This document shows, one piece after another, positions 7,480-17,649 of a DNA stretch of 64,000 bases. The notes beneath the pieces were generated by a model. The model did not search any database. It had not been told where the DNA came from and saw nothing but the letters and a program-made list of their open reading frames with translations. The position numbers were made by a program, and so were the translations under genes. Every line of letters begins with the position of its first letter. Within the stretch, counting starts at the first letter, position 1. The DNA comes from Labrenzia sp. PHM005 (GTDB lineage Bacteria > Pseudomonadota > Alphaproteobacteria > Rhizobiales > Stappiaceae): contig NZ_CP041191.1 of NCBI RefSeq assembly GCF_006517275.1, positions 62,001-126,000 of the forward strand, read 5' to 3'.

Positions 7480-7802
7480 TATCCTTAATTCTGCCGCGTT
7501 CGGGCGGCAACAGTGCCGATGTCTTACGTCAGGTGTACCTTAAAGCTTGTAAAAAGAAGCTGATTTCACTGATAAGTGAGACAGCGCGGTCAAGCATTCA
7601 CCTGTGCGTGATCAAAAACGGGTGCGAGAATCTCTGCGGCAAACGTTGACTTCAACCGGCATGACGCTTATAAGCGCGCTCGATCGGGACATGCATTCGG
7701 ACCCATGGCTGTTTAAAGCTGCGCTGGCTGAGCGCTTCGGGTGCTTCCTCCAAAGAATTTAAAATGAACAAGGGCCGCGCTTAAGCCGCGCGGGGAAGAA
7801 CA
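7480..7802. other. Divergent intergenic region before rpmH
   Basis: 323 bp without a supported gene. It separates the minus-strand TVP38-type gene from the rpmH operon and holds the rpmH promoter listed separately. Just before rpmH, CCGCGC and GCGCGG form a short GC-rich hairpin around TTAAGCC (about 7773-7791) that may lie in the mRNA leader. No RNA gene or DnaA-box cluster was seen. Confidence 0.5.
7646..7674 (+). promoter_or_regulatory. Sigma-70-type promoter of rpmH-rnpA-yidC
   Basis: TTGACT at 7646-7651 and TATAAG at 7669-7674 are separated by exactly 17 bp, close to the -35/-10 consensus. Transcription would start near 7681, giving a leader of roughly 120 nt before rpmH. Confidence 0.7.
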
Positions 7803-7937
7803 ATGAAGCGTACGTATCAACCGAGCCGTCTTGTCCGCAAGCGCCGCCACGGCTTCCGCGCACGTATGGCCACCAAGAGTGGCCGTCAGGTGCTTGCTCG
7901 CCGTCGTGCCAAAGGCCGTAAGAGCCTCAGCGCCTAA
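7803..7937 (+). CDS. rpmH: 50S ribosomal protein L34
   Basis: 44 residues: starts [20 protein letters not shown] and ends GRKSLSA, the textbook L34 sequence and length. It is extremely rich in Arg and Lys, as expected for an rRNA-binding protein of the large subunit. The start is preceded by a GGGGAAG Shine-Dalgarno sequence. It is the first gene of the conserved rpmH-rnpA-yidC cluster, with a good promoter upstream. Confidence 0.98.
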   Translation: MKRTYQPSRLVRKRRHGFRARMATKSGRQVLARRRAKGRKSLSA

Positions 7938-7996
7938 GCGGCGTCTGCTTGCAGCGCACCAGCTAGACGGTGTCTGCCAACAGCCAAACCGCTGCT

Positions 7997-8410
7997 ATGA
8001 ACACACTCAAAAAGCGCTCCGAGTTCCTTGCGGTTGCCAAAGGTGGCCGTTTGGGTCGGCGCGCTTTTGTTGTTCAAGGTCTTCAACGGACCAGCGGCGC
8101 GTCTTCGCGGATCGGCTATACGGTCACCAAAAAAACCGGCAATTCAGTCGTGCGGAGCCGCATCAAACGGCGTCTGCGGGCGGCTGTGGCTGAGCTGACG
8201 CAGGCCGACATACCAAATAATGCCGATTTTGTGCTGGTTGCACGCGATGGCGCGCTAACTCAGCCCTTCCAAAATCTGGTCACAGACCTTAAGTCTGGGC
8301 TACACCAGGTGCTAGATCCGGCAACACCGCGCGGCCGCGGCAAACCGCGCAAGGGCAATAGGCCCAAACAAACACATCACCGCGCAGGTAACAGGGGTAA
8401 ATCCAGTTGA
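7997..8410 (+). CDS. rnpA: Ribonuclease P protein component
   Basis: 137 residues from the ATG at 7997 ([13 protein letters not shown]); an in-frame GTG at 7970 would add 9 residues. It carries the RNase P protein pattern: LKKRSEF near the N-terminus, then [20 protein letters not shown], the RNR-type RNA-binding motif. The protein binds the catalytic RNA (rnpB, not in this window) and helps cleave 5' leaders from pre-tRNAs. The C-terminal 35 residues are basic and low in complexity ([14 protein letters not shown]). Its stop overlaps the TTG start of yidC (TTGA), so translation is coupled. Confidence 0.96.
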   Translation: MNTLKKRSEFLAVAKGGRLGRRAFVVQGLQRTSGASSRIGYTVTKKTGNSVVRSRIKRRLRAAVAELTQADIPNNADFVLVARDGALTQPFQNLVTDLKSGLHQVLDPATPRGRGKPRKGNRPKQTHHRAGNRGKSS

Positions 8411-10230
8411 TTTCTGAAAACCGCAATACGATTCTCGCGATCGTTCTGTCCCTGGTCGTTTTGCTGGGCTGGCAATATTTTTATGCCGGACCACAACTGG
8501 AACGCCAACAGGCAGCTCTTCAGGCCCAACAGGAAGCGGAAGCAGCTCGCCAGGCTGAAAATGGCGGCGTCAATCCAGATGCTCCGAAACCATCCACCTC
8601 CGGCACGGCCGTAGCCCCCTCGACCGGTGGTGCACAAGCATTTGCCTCACGGGATCAGGCACTGGCGTCCTCAAAACGTGTAAAGATTAACACCCCGCGA
8701 CTGGAAGGCTCTGTCAACCTGACCGGCGGCCGCCTCGATGATCTGCGCCTGAAGGACTATCACGAGACAGTCGATAAGAGCAGTCCAACGATTGTTCTGT
8801 TCTCACCGACAAACTCCCCTTCGGCCTATTTCGCAGAACACGGCTGGACTAAGGATGCCAACTCCAATGTCCAAGTTCCGGGACGGGATACCGTATGGAC
8901 TATTGAGGGCTCTGCTGACCTGACGCCAACGACCCCGCTAACCTTGACGTGGGACAATGGCGAAGGGCTCATCTTCAAGCGTGTGTTCTCTGTCGACGAA
9001 AACTACATGTTCACGGTTGGGCAATCGGTTACCAACAATTCCGGAGACGCCGTTACGCTTTATCCGTATGGCCTCATCTCCCGGAACGGCATCCCGGAAA
9101 TGAGCGGCATTTATATTCTTCACGAAGGTCTGCTTGGGGTCTTTGGCGAAGAAGGACTGGTTGAAGTCGACTATTCCGACCTGGAAGAGGACGGACCTGT
9201 CCGGCCGGCAGCCGTAGACCGCGGATGGCTCGGAATCACCGACAAGTATTGGGCGGCAACTCTCATCCCGACCCCGGGTCAGGAATTCCAGCCGGGCTTC
9301 AGCTACGCGGCCCAGAGCGGCAACTTCCAAGCCGATTATCTTGGAAATGCGATTACCGTTCCAGCAGGCGGCACGGGTGAAACCAGCTCTTATCTGTTTG
9401 CCGGCGCCAAAGAAACAGCTCTACTGGATGCCTATGAAGAAGCCCTCGGCATTGAACGGTTTGAGCTTTTGATCGACTGGGGTTGGTTCTACTTCCTGAC
9501 CAAGCCAATGTTCTTCGCCATTGACTGGTTCTTCAATTTCTCTGGCAATTTCGGCGTTGCGATCCTTCTGGTCACCGTTCTGGTCAAACTCGTCTTCTTC
9601 CCGCTGGCAAACAAATCCTATGTCAGCATGAGCAAGATGAAACTGGTGCAGCCGCAGATGACTGAAATCCGCGAAAAATACGCGGACGACAAACAGAAGC
9701 AGCAGCAAGCTCTGATGGAGCTTTATAAGAAAGAGAAGATCAATCCATTGGCCGGCTGTCTGCCAATCCTGATCCAGATCCCGGTCTTCTTCTCCCTCTA
9801 TAAGGTTCTGTTCGTCACGATCGAAATGCGCCACGCGCCTTTCTTCGGATGGATTCAGGATCTGTCTGCACCGGACCCGACCTCCCTCTTCAACCTGTTT
9901 GGTCTGATCCCCTGGGATCCGCCACAGTTGTTGATGCTTGGCGTCTGGCCGTTGATCATGGGCATCACAATGTTCATCCAGATGAAAATGAACCCGGCTC
10001 CGCCCGATCCGACTCAGCAGATGATCTTCACCTGGATGCCGATCGTCTTCACCTTCATGCTGGCGTCCTTCCCAGCTGGTCTCGTGATCTACTGGGCATG
10101 GAACAACACATTGTCAGTCGCTCAGCAGTACGTGATCATGCGCCGCCAAGGCGCCAAAGTGGAGCTTTGGGACAATTTAGGGGCCCTCTTCAAACGCAAG
10201 AAACCGGCCGCGACAGACAAAAAGAGCTGA
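8407..10230 (+). CDS. yidC: Membrane protein insertase YidC
   Basis: 607 residues, normal for a Gram-negative YidC. The start is TTG at 8407 overlapping the rnpA stop; the resulting N-terminus ([24 protein letters not shown]) is the typical first membrane helix. A Gln/Ala-rich linker and a large periplasmic beta domain (about 80-350) follow. The conserved core comes next: membrane helices from about 370, the cytoplasmic coiled pair with [15 protein letters not shown], then [23 protein letters not shown], and the last helices ending [16 protein letters not shown]. It inserts inner-membrane proteins alone or with SecYEG. The C-terminus is Lys-rich. A terminator follows at 10259. Confidence 0.97.
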   Translation: MISENRNTILAIVLSLVVLLGWQYFYAGPQLERQQAALQAQQEAEAARQAENGGVNPDAPKPSTSGTAVAPSTGGAQAFASRDQALASSKRVKINTPRLEGSVNLTGGRLDDLRLKDYHETVDKSSPTIVLFSPTNSPSAYFAEHGWTKDANSNVQVPGRDTVWTIEGSADLTPTTPLTLTWDNGEGLIFKRVFSVDENYMFTVGQSVTNNSGDAVTLYPYGLISRNGIPEMSGIYILHEGLLGVFGEEGLVEVDYSDLEEDGPVRPAAVDRGWLGITDKYWAATLIPTPGQEFQPGFSYAAQSGNFQADYLGNAITVPAGGTGETSSYLFAGAKETALLDAYEEALGIERFELLIDWGWFYFLTKPMFFAIDWFFNFSGNFGVAILLVTVLVKLVFFPLANKSYVSMSKMKLVQPQMTEIREKYADDKQKQQQALMELYKKEKINPLAGCLPILIQIPVFFSLYKVLFVTIEMRHAPFFGWIQDLSAPDPTSLFNLFGLIPWDPPQLLMLGVWPLIMGITMFIQMKMNPAPPDPTQQMIFTWMPIVFTFMLASFPAGLVIYWAWNNTLSVAQQYVIMRRQGAKVELWDNLGALFKRKKPAATDKKS

Positions 10231-10258
10231 CATTCAGGTTTCTAGCTGATAACAGGCA

Positions 10259-10286
10259 AGGCCTCGCCACACGGCGGGGCCTTTTT
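10259..10286 (+). terminator. Rho-independent terminator of the yidC operon
   Basis: AGGCCTCGCC (10259-10268) pairs with GGCGGGGCCT (10273-10282; one G-U pair) around ACAC, followed by five T. It lies 28 bp after the yidC stop. Confidence 0.85.
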
Positions 10287-10431
10287 CATGACCAAAGATA
10301 TTTCAGGAGTGCCCGGACAATGATCCACTAAAGCAAAGACCGATATCCCAAGGCGATACCGCCGGCCGGTTGGTCGACTGCGCATGATTAGCGCGCTTTC
10401 TTGCCTTGTTTCTTTGCTTCTTGGAGGTCCT

Positions 10432-11112
10432 ATGCACGGTCCAAACCCTGACGTCCGTCACCCGTTCAACGGTGAACCACACACTGTTTTTCTGAAAAAT
10501 GTTGTCACCCGCCCGAACATCGAAGTGGGCGACTATTCCTATTACAACGATGAGCAACACGCAGCTGACTTCGAAAATCGAAACGTCCGCTATCATTTCG
10601 ATTTTGTAGGCGACAAACTCAAGATTGGCCGTTTTTGTGCGCTTGCATCCGGAACCACGTTCATCATGAATGGTGCCAATCACGCCATGACCGGATTATC
10701 TACCTACCCCTTCAACATCTTTGGAAAAGGCTGGGAAGACGGGTTTGAGCCGGCAACGATTTTTGACCATCTGCGCGGTGACACGCTTGTCGAGAACGAT
10801 GTCTGGTTTGGCACAAATTCCGTTGTCATGCCGGGCGTGACCATTTGCTCAGGCGCCATCATTGGCGCGCACGCAGTTGTTGCCTCAGATATCCCGCCCT
10901 TTGCGGTCGCGGTTGGAAATCCGTCACGTATTGTCCGCCTACGCTTTGATGAAAGGACCATAGAGCGCCTTTTAGAGATCGCGTGGTGGGATTGGCCTGC
11001 TGAAAAGATCTCCCGGCACCTCAGCGCGATTCGAAAAGCAGACTTGGCCGACCTGGAAAAGGCAGCCGCAGAACCGGACTGCGTTCTCGACGCAGCCGTC
11101 AAGGCGGGTTAG
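10432..11112 (+). CDS. CatB-like (Vat family) O-acetyltransferase
   Basis: 226 residues from the ATG at 10432, chosen because GGAGG lies 6 bases upstream; an upstream ATG at 10384 lacks this. It shows the left-handed beta-helix hexapeptide pattern and the xenobiotic acetyltransferase signature: VGDYSYYND, then [23 protein letters not shown] (active-site His in NGANH), the TYPFNIF block, [17 protein letters not shown], and [10 protein letters not shown] near the end. Such enzymes transfer acetyl from acetyl-CoA to hydroxyls of antibiotics (chloramphenicol, streptogramins) or of unknown native substrates. Chromosomal copies often have no resistance role. It stands between yidC and engB, which are often closer together in alphaproteobacteria, and ends 10 bp before engB. 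Confidence 0.88.
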   Translation: MHGPNPDVRHPFNGEPHTVFLKNVVTRPNIEVGDYSYYNDEQHAADFENRNVRYHFDFVGDKLKIGRFCALASGTTFIMNGANHAMTGLSTYPFNIFGKGWEDGFEPATIFDHLRGDTLVENDVWFGTNSVVMPGVTICSGAIIGAHAVVASDIPPFAVAVGNPSRIVRLRFDERTIERLLEIAWWDWPAEKISRHLSAIRKADLADLEKAAAEPDCVLDAAVKAG

Positions 11113-11122
11113 AAGGCTCTCC

Positions 11123-11770
11123 ATGAGTGAAGATCAAACCTATTCTGAAGAAAGCCTGGAAGCTGGGCGGCTTATGTTCGCCCGGCAGTGGGATTTTCTC
11201 ACCAGCGTCACCGACATGGCCAACCTTCCAGCGACCGCAGGCACCGAAATTGCCTTTGCCGGCCGCTCCAATGTTGGCAAGTCGAGCCTGATCAACGCGC
11301 TGACTGGACGCAAGGGATTGGCGCGAACGTCCTCCACACCAGGTCGGACGCAGATGCTGAACTTCTTTGTCGCGCCCGAAACACCTTTGACCATCGTCGA
11401 TATGCCGGGTTACGGTTATGCGCAAGCGCCCAAAGACCTGGTCGACGCCTGGACCAAACTGGTGTTTTCCTATCTGCGCGGCCGGCCAAACCTGCGCCGG
11501 GTCATTCTTCTGATTGATAGCCGCCACGGTATCAAGAAGAACGATCTTGAGACGATGGATCTGCTCGACAAAGCAGCCGTTGTCTATCAGGTGGTCCTGA
11601 CCAAGGCGGACAAGATCAAGCCTCCGGCCCTCGCCAGACTGATCGACGACACCAAATCCGCCCTGGCCAAACGCGTTGCCGCGCACCCGGAAATCATTGC
11701 GACGTCTTCCGAGAAGAACAAGGGCGTTGATGAACTGCGTGCCGAGCTCTGCGTGCTTGCGAACCAATAG
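11123..11770 (+). CDS. engB: Ribosome biogenesis GTPase YihA/YsxC (EngB)
   Basis: 215 residues. GTPase motifs are in order: G1 [14 protein letters not shown] (about 52-65), G2 around [10 protein letters not shown]3 DMPGYGYA, and G4 TKADK, with TSSEKNKG near the G5 position. TRAFAC GTPases of this family act late in 50S subunit assembly and are usually essential. The start has a GAAGG Shine-Dalgarno sequence. The yidC-engB-argB order is a recognisable alphaproteobacterial neighbourhood. Confidence 0.96.
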   Translation: MSEDQTYSEESLEAGRLMFARQWDFLTSVTDMANLPATAGTEIAFAGRSNVGKSSLINALTGRKGLARTSSTPGRTQMLNFFVAPETPLTIVDMPGYGYAQAPKDLVDAWTKLVFSYLRGRPNLRRVILLIDSRHGIKKNDLETMDLLDKAAVVYQVVLTKADKIKPPALARLIDDTKSALAKRVAAHPEIIATSSEKNKGVDELRAELCVLANQ

Positions 11771-11865
11771 CCGGCAGAGTGTCCCAGATTGTTTGGCAGC
11801 GCCAAACCGGCTATAGCATTGTCCCCTCGCGCCAAACGCTCCGAATTGATTGAGAATTCCTAGAA

Positions 11866-12753
11866 ATGACAACAGTTGAGTCCGAAAGCCGCGCCCATAT
11901 CATTGCTCATGCGCTTCCCTATATGCAGCGCTATGACGGCAAGACCGTCGTCGTGAAATATGGCGGCAATGCCATGGGAGATCCGGCCCTAGGCCAGGCT
12001 TTTGCCCGGGACATCACCTTGCTGCGCCAATCCGGCGTCAATCCGGTAGTTGTCCACGGCGGCGGTCCGCAAATCGGTAAAATGCTGGACCGGCTCAATA
12101 TTGTCAGCGAGTTCAAAGGCGGCTTGCGCGTGACCGACAAGGCAACCGTCGAAGTGGTCGAGATGGTACTCGCCGGTTCCATCAACAAGGAAATCGTCCA
12201 GCTGATCGATGCGGAAGGTGGCCGGGCCGTTGGCCTGTGCGGCAAAGACGGCAACATGGTGACCGCACGAAAACTCAAACGGACCGTTGTTGATCCAGAC
12301 AGCAAGATCGAGAGCGTCATAGACCTCGGTTTTGTCGGCGAGCCGGAAAAAGTCGACCCGACCGTCCTCAAACTAGTCTTGAAAGAAGACATCATTCCGG
12401 TGGTTGCGCCGGTGGCACCCGGCAGCGATGGTGAAACCTATAATATCAACGCAGATACGGCCGCAGGCGCCATCGCCGGTTCACTCAATGCCAAGCGCTT
12501 GCTGTTCCTGACGGATGTTCCTGGTGTTTTGGACAAGGATGGCAAGCTCATCAAATCGCTGACCGTGGCGAAGGCCCGTGACCTGATGGCCGACGGCACT
12601 ATATCTGGTGGTATGATTCCAAAAGTCGAAACCTGTATCGATGCGCTGGAACGCGGTGTGGAAGGCGTTGTGATCCTCAACGGCAAAGTACCTCATGCGG
12701 TTCTGCTGGAGCTCTTCACCGATGGCGGCGCAGGGACGTTGATCCGCCCGTGA
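11866..12753 (+). CDS. argB: Acetylglutamate kinase
   Basis: 295 residues, normal length. Amino-acid kinase motifs: VVKYGGNAM (phosphate binding), [13 protein letters not shown] (substrate binding), [29 protein letters not shown] and [10 protein letters not shown]. It phosphorylates N-acetylglutamate, the second step of arginine synthesis. The N-terminal extension before KYGG is like that of arginine-inhibited hexameric enzymes, so feedback control by arginine is plausible. The stop overlaps the next gene's GTG start. Confidence 0.97.
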   Translation: MTTVESESRAHIIAHALPYMQRYDGKTVVVKYGGNAMGDPALGQAFARDITLLRQSGVNPVVVHGGGPQIGKMLDRLNIVSEFKGGLRVTDKATVEVVEMVLAGSINKEIVQLIDAEGGRAVGLCGKDGNMVTARKLKRTVVDPDSKIESVIDLGFVGEPEKVDPTVLKLVLKEDIIPVVAPVAPGSDGETYNINADTAAGAIAGSLNAKRLLFLTDVPGVLDKDGKLIKSLTVAKARDLMADGTISGGMIPKVETCIDALERGVEGVVILNGKVPHAVLLELFTDGGAGTLIRP

Positions 12754-13493
12754 CCGGAAAACGTATTTTGCCTAAAGAAGGCCGGCATGCCCACCGGCAA
12801 GACATGCGGGTTTTCCGCGGTGTCGAGGCGTGGGTGTTTGATCTGGACAACACGCTTTATCCGCATGAAGCCAGTTTGTTCCCGCAAATCAACGAACAGA
12901 TTGCACGCTACGTGCAAAAGGTTCTCGATTTGGGCCGCGACGAAGCGATGGCCCACCAAAAGGCGCTTTATCACGAATACGGCACCACCTTGCGCGGGTT
13001 GATGACCACCCACAAGATCGATCCGGACGACTATCTCGCCTTCGTGCATGATATCGATTATTCGTCGCTTGCACCGGATCCGGATCTTGGCCATGCCATC
13101 GAGGCGCTGCCTGGAAAGAAGTTCATCTTTACCAACGGCGACCGGCCGCATGCTGAACGTACTGCTGCCGCGCTTGGGATCTCAGAACACTTTGAAGATA
13201 TTTTCGATATTGTATCGGCGGACCTGATTCCCAAACCCAACAAAGAAACCTACGACATGTTTCTGGATCGGACGGGCATTGCGCCAGCCCGGGCAGCCAT
13301 GTTTGAGGACCTGGCGAAAAACCTGAAAGTTCCACACCATCTGGGCATGCGCACGGCCTTGATTGTTCCAAAAGGGTCCAGAGAAGTCCTTCAGGACAAC
13401 CTGGACCTAGAAGGTGATCCCTACCCGCACGTCGACTTTGTGACCGAGGATCTGACTGGTTTTTTGCGGGCGGTCAAAGGCTCTTTAACCTAA
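12750..13493 (+). CDS. HAD-family pyrimidine 5'-nucleotidase
   Basis: 247 residues from a GTG that overlaps the argB stop; an ATG at 12804 is an alternative start that removes a poorly conserved leader. HAD motif I is [13 protein letters not shown] (nucleophile and acid Asp), motif II FTNGD, motif III Lys around IPKPN and motif [11 protein letters not shown]. The DNTLYP and [12 protein letters not shown] patterns fit the SDT1/Pyr5N group that dephosphorylates UMP/CMP-type nucleotides. The cap domain is the short helical type. Its place directly after argB is common in related bacteria; it may be translated together with argB, although the substrate is inferred. Confidence 0.88.
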   Translation: MTGKRILPKEGRHAHRQDMRVFRGVEAWVFDLDNTLYPHEASLFPQINEQIARYVQKVLDLGRDEAMAHQKALYHEYGTTLRGLMTTHKIDPDDYLAFVHDIDYSSLAPDPDLGHAIEALPGKKFIFTNGDRPHAERTAAALGISEHFEDIFDIVSADLIPKPNKETYDMFLDRTGIAPARAAMFEDLAKNLKVPHHLGMRTALIVPKGSREVLQDNLDLEGDPYPHVDFVTEDLTGFLRAVKGSLT

Positions 13494-13567
13494 GACAGAA
13501 CATCGCTGGCCTCCTGAGCACAGATCTTCTAGATTGAGCAAAACTCAATTTTGGATCTGGCTTCTCT

Positions 13568-14431
13568 ATGGCGTCGTTACGCGCACTTAATGCTTTTGCT
13601 CTTCTGGCCCGTCATGGCCGGGCAGCACTTGCAGCCGAAAAACTCGGCGTTTCCCCCTCGGCCCTGTCGCATCTCATGCGCAAGCTGGAAAGCGAACTGG
13701 GGGCAACGCTCGTCAACCGGGACGGGCGTGGTTTGACCTTGACCGAAGAAGGTCAACGCCTGGCGCTCAGCCTTGGTGATGCCTTCGACCGGATTGAAGA
13801 AGCCGTCGACAGTTTTAAGCGGCGCGGGCGGACGGAACTGCGCATCAGCACCGTCTCCACCTTTGCCACGCGCTGGCTGATCCCCCGGTTGCCCCAATTT
13901 CAGGCGAGCCAGCCGGATGTCGAACTGCTGCTGTCAACCTCGACCCGCATGATCGATCTGGACCGCGAGAATTACGATTGCGCTATCCGTCTTGGCACCG
14001 GCAATTGGCCGAGCGTGGAAAGCCATCTTCTTTGGAAAGAACACCTTGCGGTCGCATTGGCCCCAGGATTGCTGGCAGGAAAGGACGAAAACGATCCGGC
14101 AATTTTGGCCGACTTACCCCTGCTCCACAGCGCGTCAAGACGCAGCGACTGGAGCCAATGGCTTGCCGCAGCAGGTCTTGAACATACTGACACAAGTTCT
14201 GGCACCGTACTCCAGAGCCGGGATCTGGCCATTCAGGCGGCAATTGCCGGTATGGGCGCAATTGTCATCGACCGCCGGTTTGTCTCCCAGGAACTTGATG
14301 CCGGACACCTGGTTTGCCCGGACTGGGCCATTCTGGAACTGGAAACGGGGTACTGGTTTGTCCGTTCCCCTGCCCGCACATTGACCAGGCCTGTCGCCGC
14401 TTTCCGCGATTGGTTACAGGATACTGCCTAA
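13568..14431 (+). CDS. LysR-family transcriptional regulator (GcvA-like)
   Basis: 287 residues. The N-terminal winged helix (residues 1-60) has the LysR pattern LNAFALLARHGRAALAAEKLGVSPSALSHLMRKLE, then LVNRDGRGLTLTEEG. The effector domain opens with LRISTVSTFATRWLIPRLPQF, the form typical of the GcvA/AmpR-like branch, and has DCAIRLGTGNW in the middle. Neighbours are not obvious targets: a cysteine-rich exported protein follows at 14547 and a DMT transporter lies further on. The 74-bp gap before the gene has no partner promoter that I can identify. Confidence 0.9.
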   Translation: MASLRALNAFALLARHGRAALAAEKLGVSPSALSHLMRKLESELGATLVNRDGRGLTLTEEGQRLALSLGDAFDRIEEAVDSFKRRGRTELRISTVSTFATRWLIPRLPQFQASQPDVELLLSTSTRMIDLDRENYDCAIRLGTGNWPSVESHLLWKEHLAVALAPGLLAGKDENDPAILADLPLLHSASRRSDWSQWLAAAGLEHTDTSSGTVLQSRDLAIQAAIAGMGAIVIDRRFVSQELDAGHLVCPDWAILELETGYWFVRSPARTLTRPVAAFRDWLQDTA

Positions 14432-14546
14432 TTGCTCGATGCACTTCCCCAAAATGCGTCATTCCTGGAAAAGGCGACACATTTGACGCCGGGCAAACCG
14501 GATGTAACGGTACTATCCAACGCTCTAAATTGTCTGGGAGACTGAA

Positions 14547-14927
14547 ATGGGAACCGCAATCAAATATGCTTTCATTGCGGTACTGGCGGCACTTACTTTC
14601 TGCGTGCAGACGTCGCCCAGTTCGGCCAGCTCTCTGCTCTGGCAGGTCAAAAGCAACCACCCCAACATTCTTGAGATCGAGTTTTATTCCGACACCCGCC
14701 GCGGTCACAGTTGGCCGGGCAACAATGAGATTTATCTTCTGGACGACTACTCCACCAAAACCGTGAACATATCCTGCCACCACGGAGAGCTGATTTGTTA
14801 CGGTGCTTGGGTCCGGAACAGGACTGACATCTATTGGGGTGTCGGCTTCAAATACAGTCAATCCTGCTCAGACTGTTGTTACACCTGCAACGGCGGCCAC
14901 ACCAAGCTGATCATCCTCAACCCTTAA
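14547..14927 (+). CDS. Small exported cysteine-rich protein, unknown
   Basis: 126 residues with a clear signal peptide (positively charged start, hydrophobic stretch AFIAVLAALTFCV, cleavage near SSASS about residue 28). The mature part of about 98 residues is rich in aromatics and Cys: two Cys flank CHHGELIC and a cluster reads CSDCCYTC, so three disulfides are possible. The order of conserved-looking blocks (IEFYSD, WPGNNEIYLLDDYST, CYGAW, YWGVGF) suggests a compact beta-rich periplasmic or secreted domain. I do not recognise the family. The start follows a GGGAG Shine-Dalgarno sequence. Confidence 0.7.
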   Translation: MGTAIKYAFIAVLAALTFCVQTSPSSASSLLWQVKSNHPNILEIEFYSDTRRGHSWPGNNEIYLLDDYSTKTVNISCHHGELICYGAWVRNRTDIYWGVGFKYSQSCSDCCYTCNGGHTKLIILNP

Positions 14928-14943
14928 ACGCATCGGCCAGGGA

Positions 14944-15849
14944 TCAGCCCCATAAGATGATCCCTAGAACGGCAACAACGATTAAAAAACAGCCCGCAAT
15001 CTCAGACCGGGCAATCGTTTCTTTGAACACCAACCAGGACGCAAGAAAGGTGAACACCAGCTCGACCTGGGCCAGAGCCCGGACATAGGCAACATTTTGC
15101 AAGGTCATCGCAGTGAACCAACCGATAGACCCGGCCACACCGGTTGCGCCGGCCCAAACTGCGACACGCCACGCAGCCAGACTGGCCCGCAGTTGATCTG
15201 GTTCACGCAGCACCATCCAAACAACCATTACCCCAGTCTGAAACAGCGTCGCATAAGCAAGCGCAAAGCCTGCCTGCATCGGGATGCCTGTTCCCTCAAG
15301 TGATAAGGACGCCACGCGATAAGCTGCAGCCGAAGCCCCGAACATAGCGGCCGAACCAAGCCCAATCAGAGCAGGACGGCCGAACAAAGATTGCCGGACT
15401 ACGGATGCTGACAAGGTAGTATGCGCCAACGAAATGACAATCACCCCCAAAATGCCGATTAGAATGCACAGCCCGACAACCAGGGAAACGCTTTCGCCCA
15501 GTAGCAGAAACCCGAACAAGGCTGCCTGGATGGGTTCGGTTTTGGAATAGGCGGTTCCCACTGCAAAATTTCTGAAAGAGAACAAGTATACGAGCAAGAA
15601 AGTCCCGAAAATCTGAGCCAAACCACCCAGCGCGCCAGCAATCAAAAACACTGAGTTGATTTCTGGGATGGGATATTCGAATGCCAGGTGCAAGACGGCC
15701 ACATAGAGGCAAGCAAACGGAAATCCATAACCGAACCGGACAAAAGTCGCGCCCGTGCTGCCCAACTGGCCTTTCAGATGCTTCTGGACCGCAGATCGCA
15801 AATTCTGGCAAAAAGCGGCAAACAGTGTGATTGGGATCCAGAGTTCCAT
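14944..15849 (-). CDS. DMT-superfamily (EamA) transporter
   Basis: 301 residues with about ten hydrophobic helices in two repeats, as in EamA/DMT permeases. The first helix begins at residue 3; the later repeat contains LVGLCILIGILGVIVISL and the last helix CFLIVVAVLGIILWG. The family exports metabolites or amino acids, or imports small solutes; no substrate can be read from the sequence. It converges with the exported-protein gene 17 bp away, so the two end in a shared short gap. Confidence 0.88.
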   Translation of the reverse strand: MELWIPITLFAAFCQNLRSAVQKHLKGQLGSTGATFVRFGYGFPFACLYVAVLHLAFEYPIPEINSVFLIAGALGGLAQIFGTFLLVYLFSFRNFAVGTAYSKTEPIQAALFGFLLLGESVSLVVGLCILIGILGVIVISLAHTTLSASVVRQSLFGRPALIGLGSAAMFGASAAAYRVASLSLEGTGIPMQAGFALAYATLFQTGVMVVWMVLREPDQLRASLAAWRVAVWAGATGVAGSIGWFTAMTLQNVAYVRALAQVELVFTFLASWLVFKETIARSEIAGCFLIVVAVLGIILWG

Positions 15850-16042
15850 CGGAGTTCCATAGCTATTCTTGACTTCTTCTCACACTACCCATCTAACACT
15901 CATTATAAAATATCTTCTTTTTCCATTTATAGATGAGTCATTCTCAAGTTTACGCGATGCCAGAGCGCACATTTGGCCTGTCAGCAGATTGGCCAATGGC
16001 AGGGAATTGACGTTTGCTGGTCGGATCCGGTCGCTGCCGTGC

Positions 16043-16071
16043 TTGACACTTGCCGGTCCGGACGCTTAGTT
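16043..16071 (+). promoter_or_regulatory. Possible promoter of dapD
   Basis: A perfect -35 TTGACA at 16043-16048 is followed 17 bp later by TTAGTT (16066-16071), a poor -10 match. It lies about 40 bp before the dapD start, the right place for its promoter. The rest of the 261-bp gap after the DMT gene holds no gene that I can see. Confidence 0.35.
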
Positions 16072-16110
16072 CCGCGCAGATTTCCTTAAGTTCCGGAGAC
16101 ATGCTTCCAG

Positions 16111-16962
16111 ATGACACACGACCTTGCTGCCCTTTCCAAGACCATTGACGCAGCGTTCGAAGACAGTGCTTCGATCGACACGACCACGACTGGTGAAGTG
16201 CGCGATGCTGTTGAGACCACGCTGAACCTTCTCGATCAGGGACACCTTAGGGTCGCGGAAAAGAAAGATGGCGATTGGGTCGTCAATCAGTGGGCCAAAA
16301 AGGCGGTCCTCTTGTCCTTCCGCCTCAATCCGATGGACGTGATCAAAGGCGGTCCGGGCGACGCAACTTGGTGGGACAAGGTTCCATCCAAGTTTGACGG
16401 CTGGCGCGGTGTTGATTTCGAAAAAGCCGGTTTTCGTGCAGTCCCCGGTTCAATTGTACGGAGCGGCTCATTCATCGGCAAAAATGTTGTTCTGATGCCA
16501 TCGTTCGTCAATCTGGGCGCTTATGTCGACGAAGGCACAATGGTTGACGGCTGGGCAACCGTTGGCTCTTGCGCGCAAATCGGCAAAAATGTGCACCTGT
16601 CCGGTGGCGTCGGCATCGGCGGAGTTCTGGAGCCCCTACAGGCAGGGCCGACAATCATTGAAGACAACTGCTTTATCGGTGCACGATCCGAAGTTGTTGA
16701 AGGCTGCATCGTGCGCGAAGGTTCGGTCCTCGGGATGGGAGTCTACATCGGCAAGTCGACCAAGATCGTTAACAGGATGACCGGTGAAGTGACCTATGGC
16801 GAAGTTCCACCGTATTCAGTGGTTGTTGCCGGTTCCATGCCGAGCGCCAATGTTATGGGCAATGGCCAAGCTGCCCCGAACCTTTACTGCGCCGTCATCG
16901 TGAAAACCGTTGATGAAAAGACCCGGTCAAAAACCGCGATCAACGATCTTCTGCGCGACTAA
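16111..16962 (+). CDS. dapD: Tetrahydrodipicolinate N-succinyltransferase
   Basis: 283 residues. An N-terminal helical domain ([13 protein letters not shown]) is followed by a left-handed beta helix with hexapeptide repeats from about residue 110 ([27 protein letters not shown], then [17 protein letters not shown] and [12 protein letters not shown]). The enzyme adds succinyl from succinyl-CoA to tetrahydrodipicolinate on the way to meso-diaminopimelate and lysine. The later-step gene dapE lies nearby on the opposite strand. A terminator follows within 60 bp. Confidence 0.97.
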   Translation: MTHDLAALSKTIDAAFEDSASIDTTTTGEVRDAVETTLNLLDQGHLRVAEKKDGDWVVNQWAKKAVLLSFRLNPMDVIKGGPGDATWWDKVPSKFDGWRGVDFEKAGFRAVPGSIVRSGSFIGKNVVLMPSFVNLGAYVDEGTMVDGWATVGSCAQIGKNVHLSGGVGIGGVLEPLQAGPTIIEDNCFIGARSEVVEGCIVREGSVLGMGVYIGKSTKIVNRMTGEVTYGEVPPYSVVVAGSMPSANVMGNGQAAPNLYCAVIVKTVDEKTRSKTAINDLLRD

Positions 16963-16991
16963 TCAAAGTCTCGCCACCGCAAAAGCAATTG

Positions 16992-17018
16992 AAACCCCGC
17001 CCCCGAGGCGGGTTTTCT
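16992..17018 (+). terminator. Rho-independent terminator after dapD
   Basis: CCCGCC (16996-17001) pairs with GGCGGG (17007-17012) around a short loop; A residues flank the left and TTTTCTTTT the right, so it can stop dapD transcription and may also work on the opposite strand. Confidence 0.75.
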
Positions 17019-17034
17019 TTTGACCGAAGTGGAA

Positions 17035-17628
17035 TCAGACCGCCCAGAGGCGTCCGGCCAGCTCGCCGATAATCAGAGAAATTAGAATATCCAGGAATAC
17101 AATCCCGATCGCCAGACTTGCAGAAGCTTGCAGCGCGATCCGGGCAATCAAAAACCGGTACCAAAGCACCACGATCAGACAGGTGAACGACAACAGCACC
17201 ATGATGCCCGATGGGATAATGCCCATCAAATACAGAAGCCCGGTCGCAAGGTACGGCACGGACGCCAGAAGGCTGGTCCAGTTACGCACCACAATGAAAG
17301 GCACATATTGGCGCGAAATCCCGATCGGCCCTGCAAGCATCGCCAGTACCAATGGCAGCATCACCCAATCGATGCCAAGGCTCAGGAATTGGGCTAGCCA
17401 ATAAGTGTTTTCTGGAAACACCTCAGAAAGAATAACGTTCTCGGAAATCAGCAGTTTCTTTTCAGCTAGCGCGCTCACCAGAAACACCGGAGCCAGCAAA
17501 AAGATGACCAAAAACGAACGCCAGAACCCTTGGGTCGATTGGTCGAAATAATTCATCCCTTGCGACTGGTTGCGCAAAAGAAGCCAGGATCCATCTAGTG
17601 CTGCGCGTATCTCACTGGTGCTGATCAA
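17035..17628 (-). CDS. Small multi-pass membrane protein, unknown
   Basis: 197 residues with about five hydrophobic segments (WRSFLVIFLLAPVFLVSAL, WVMLPLVLAMLAGPIG, LLASVPYLATGLLYLMGIIPSGIMVLLSFTCLIVVLW, IALQASASLAIGIVFLDILISLII). The layout resembles Yip1-type or related inner-membrane proteins but I cannot assign a family. It lies 22 bp downstream of dapE on the same strand and is probably co-transcribed. Its 3' end faces the dapD terminator. Confidence 0.7.
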   Translation of the reverse strand: MISTSEIRAALDGSWLLLRNQSQGMNYFDQSTQGFWRSFLVIFLLAPVFLVSALAEKKLLISENVILSEVFPENTYWLAQFLSLGIDWVMLPLVLAMLAGPIGISRQYVPFIVVRNWTSLLASVPYLATGLLYLMGIIPSGIMVLLSFTCLIVVLWYRFLIARIALQASASLAIGIVFLDILISLIIGELAGRLWAV

Positions 17629-17649
17629 ATTCAGTCCGCTCCCGCAAAC

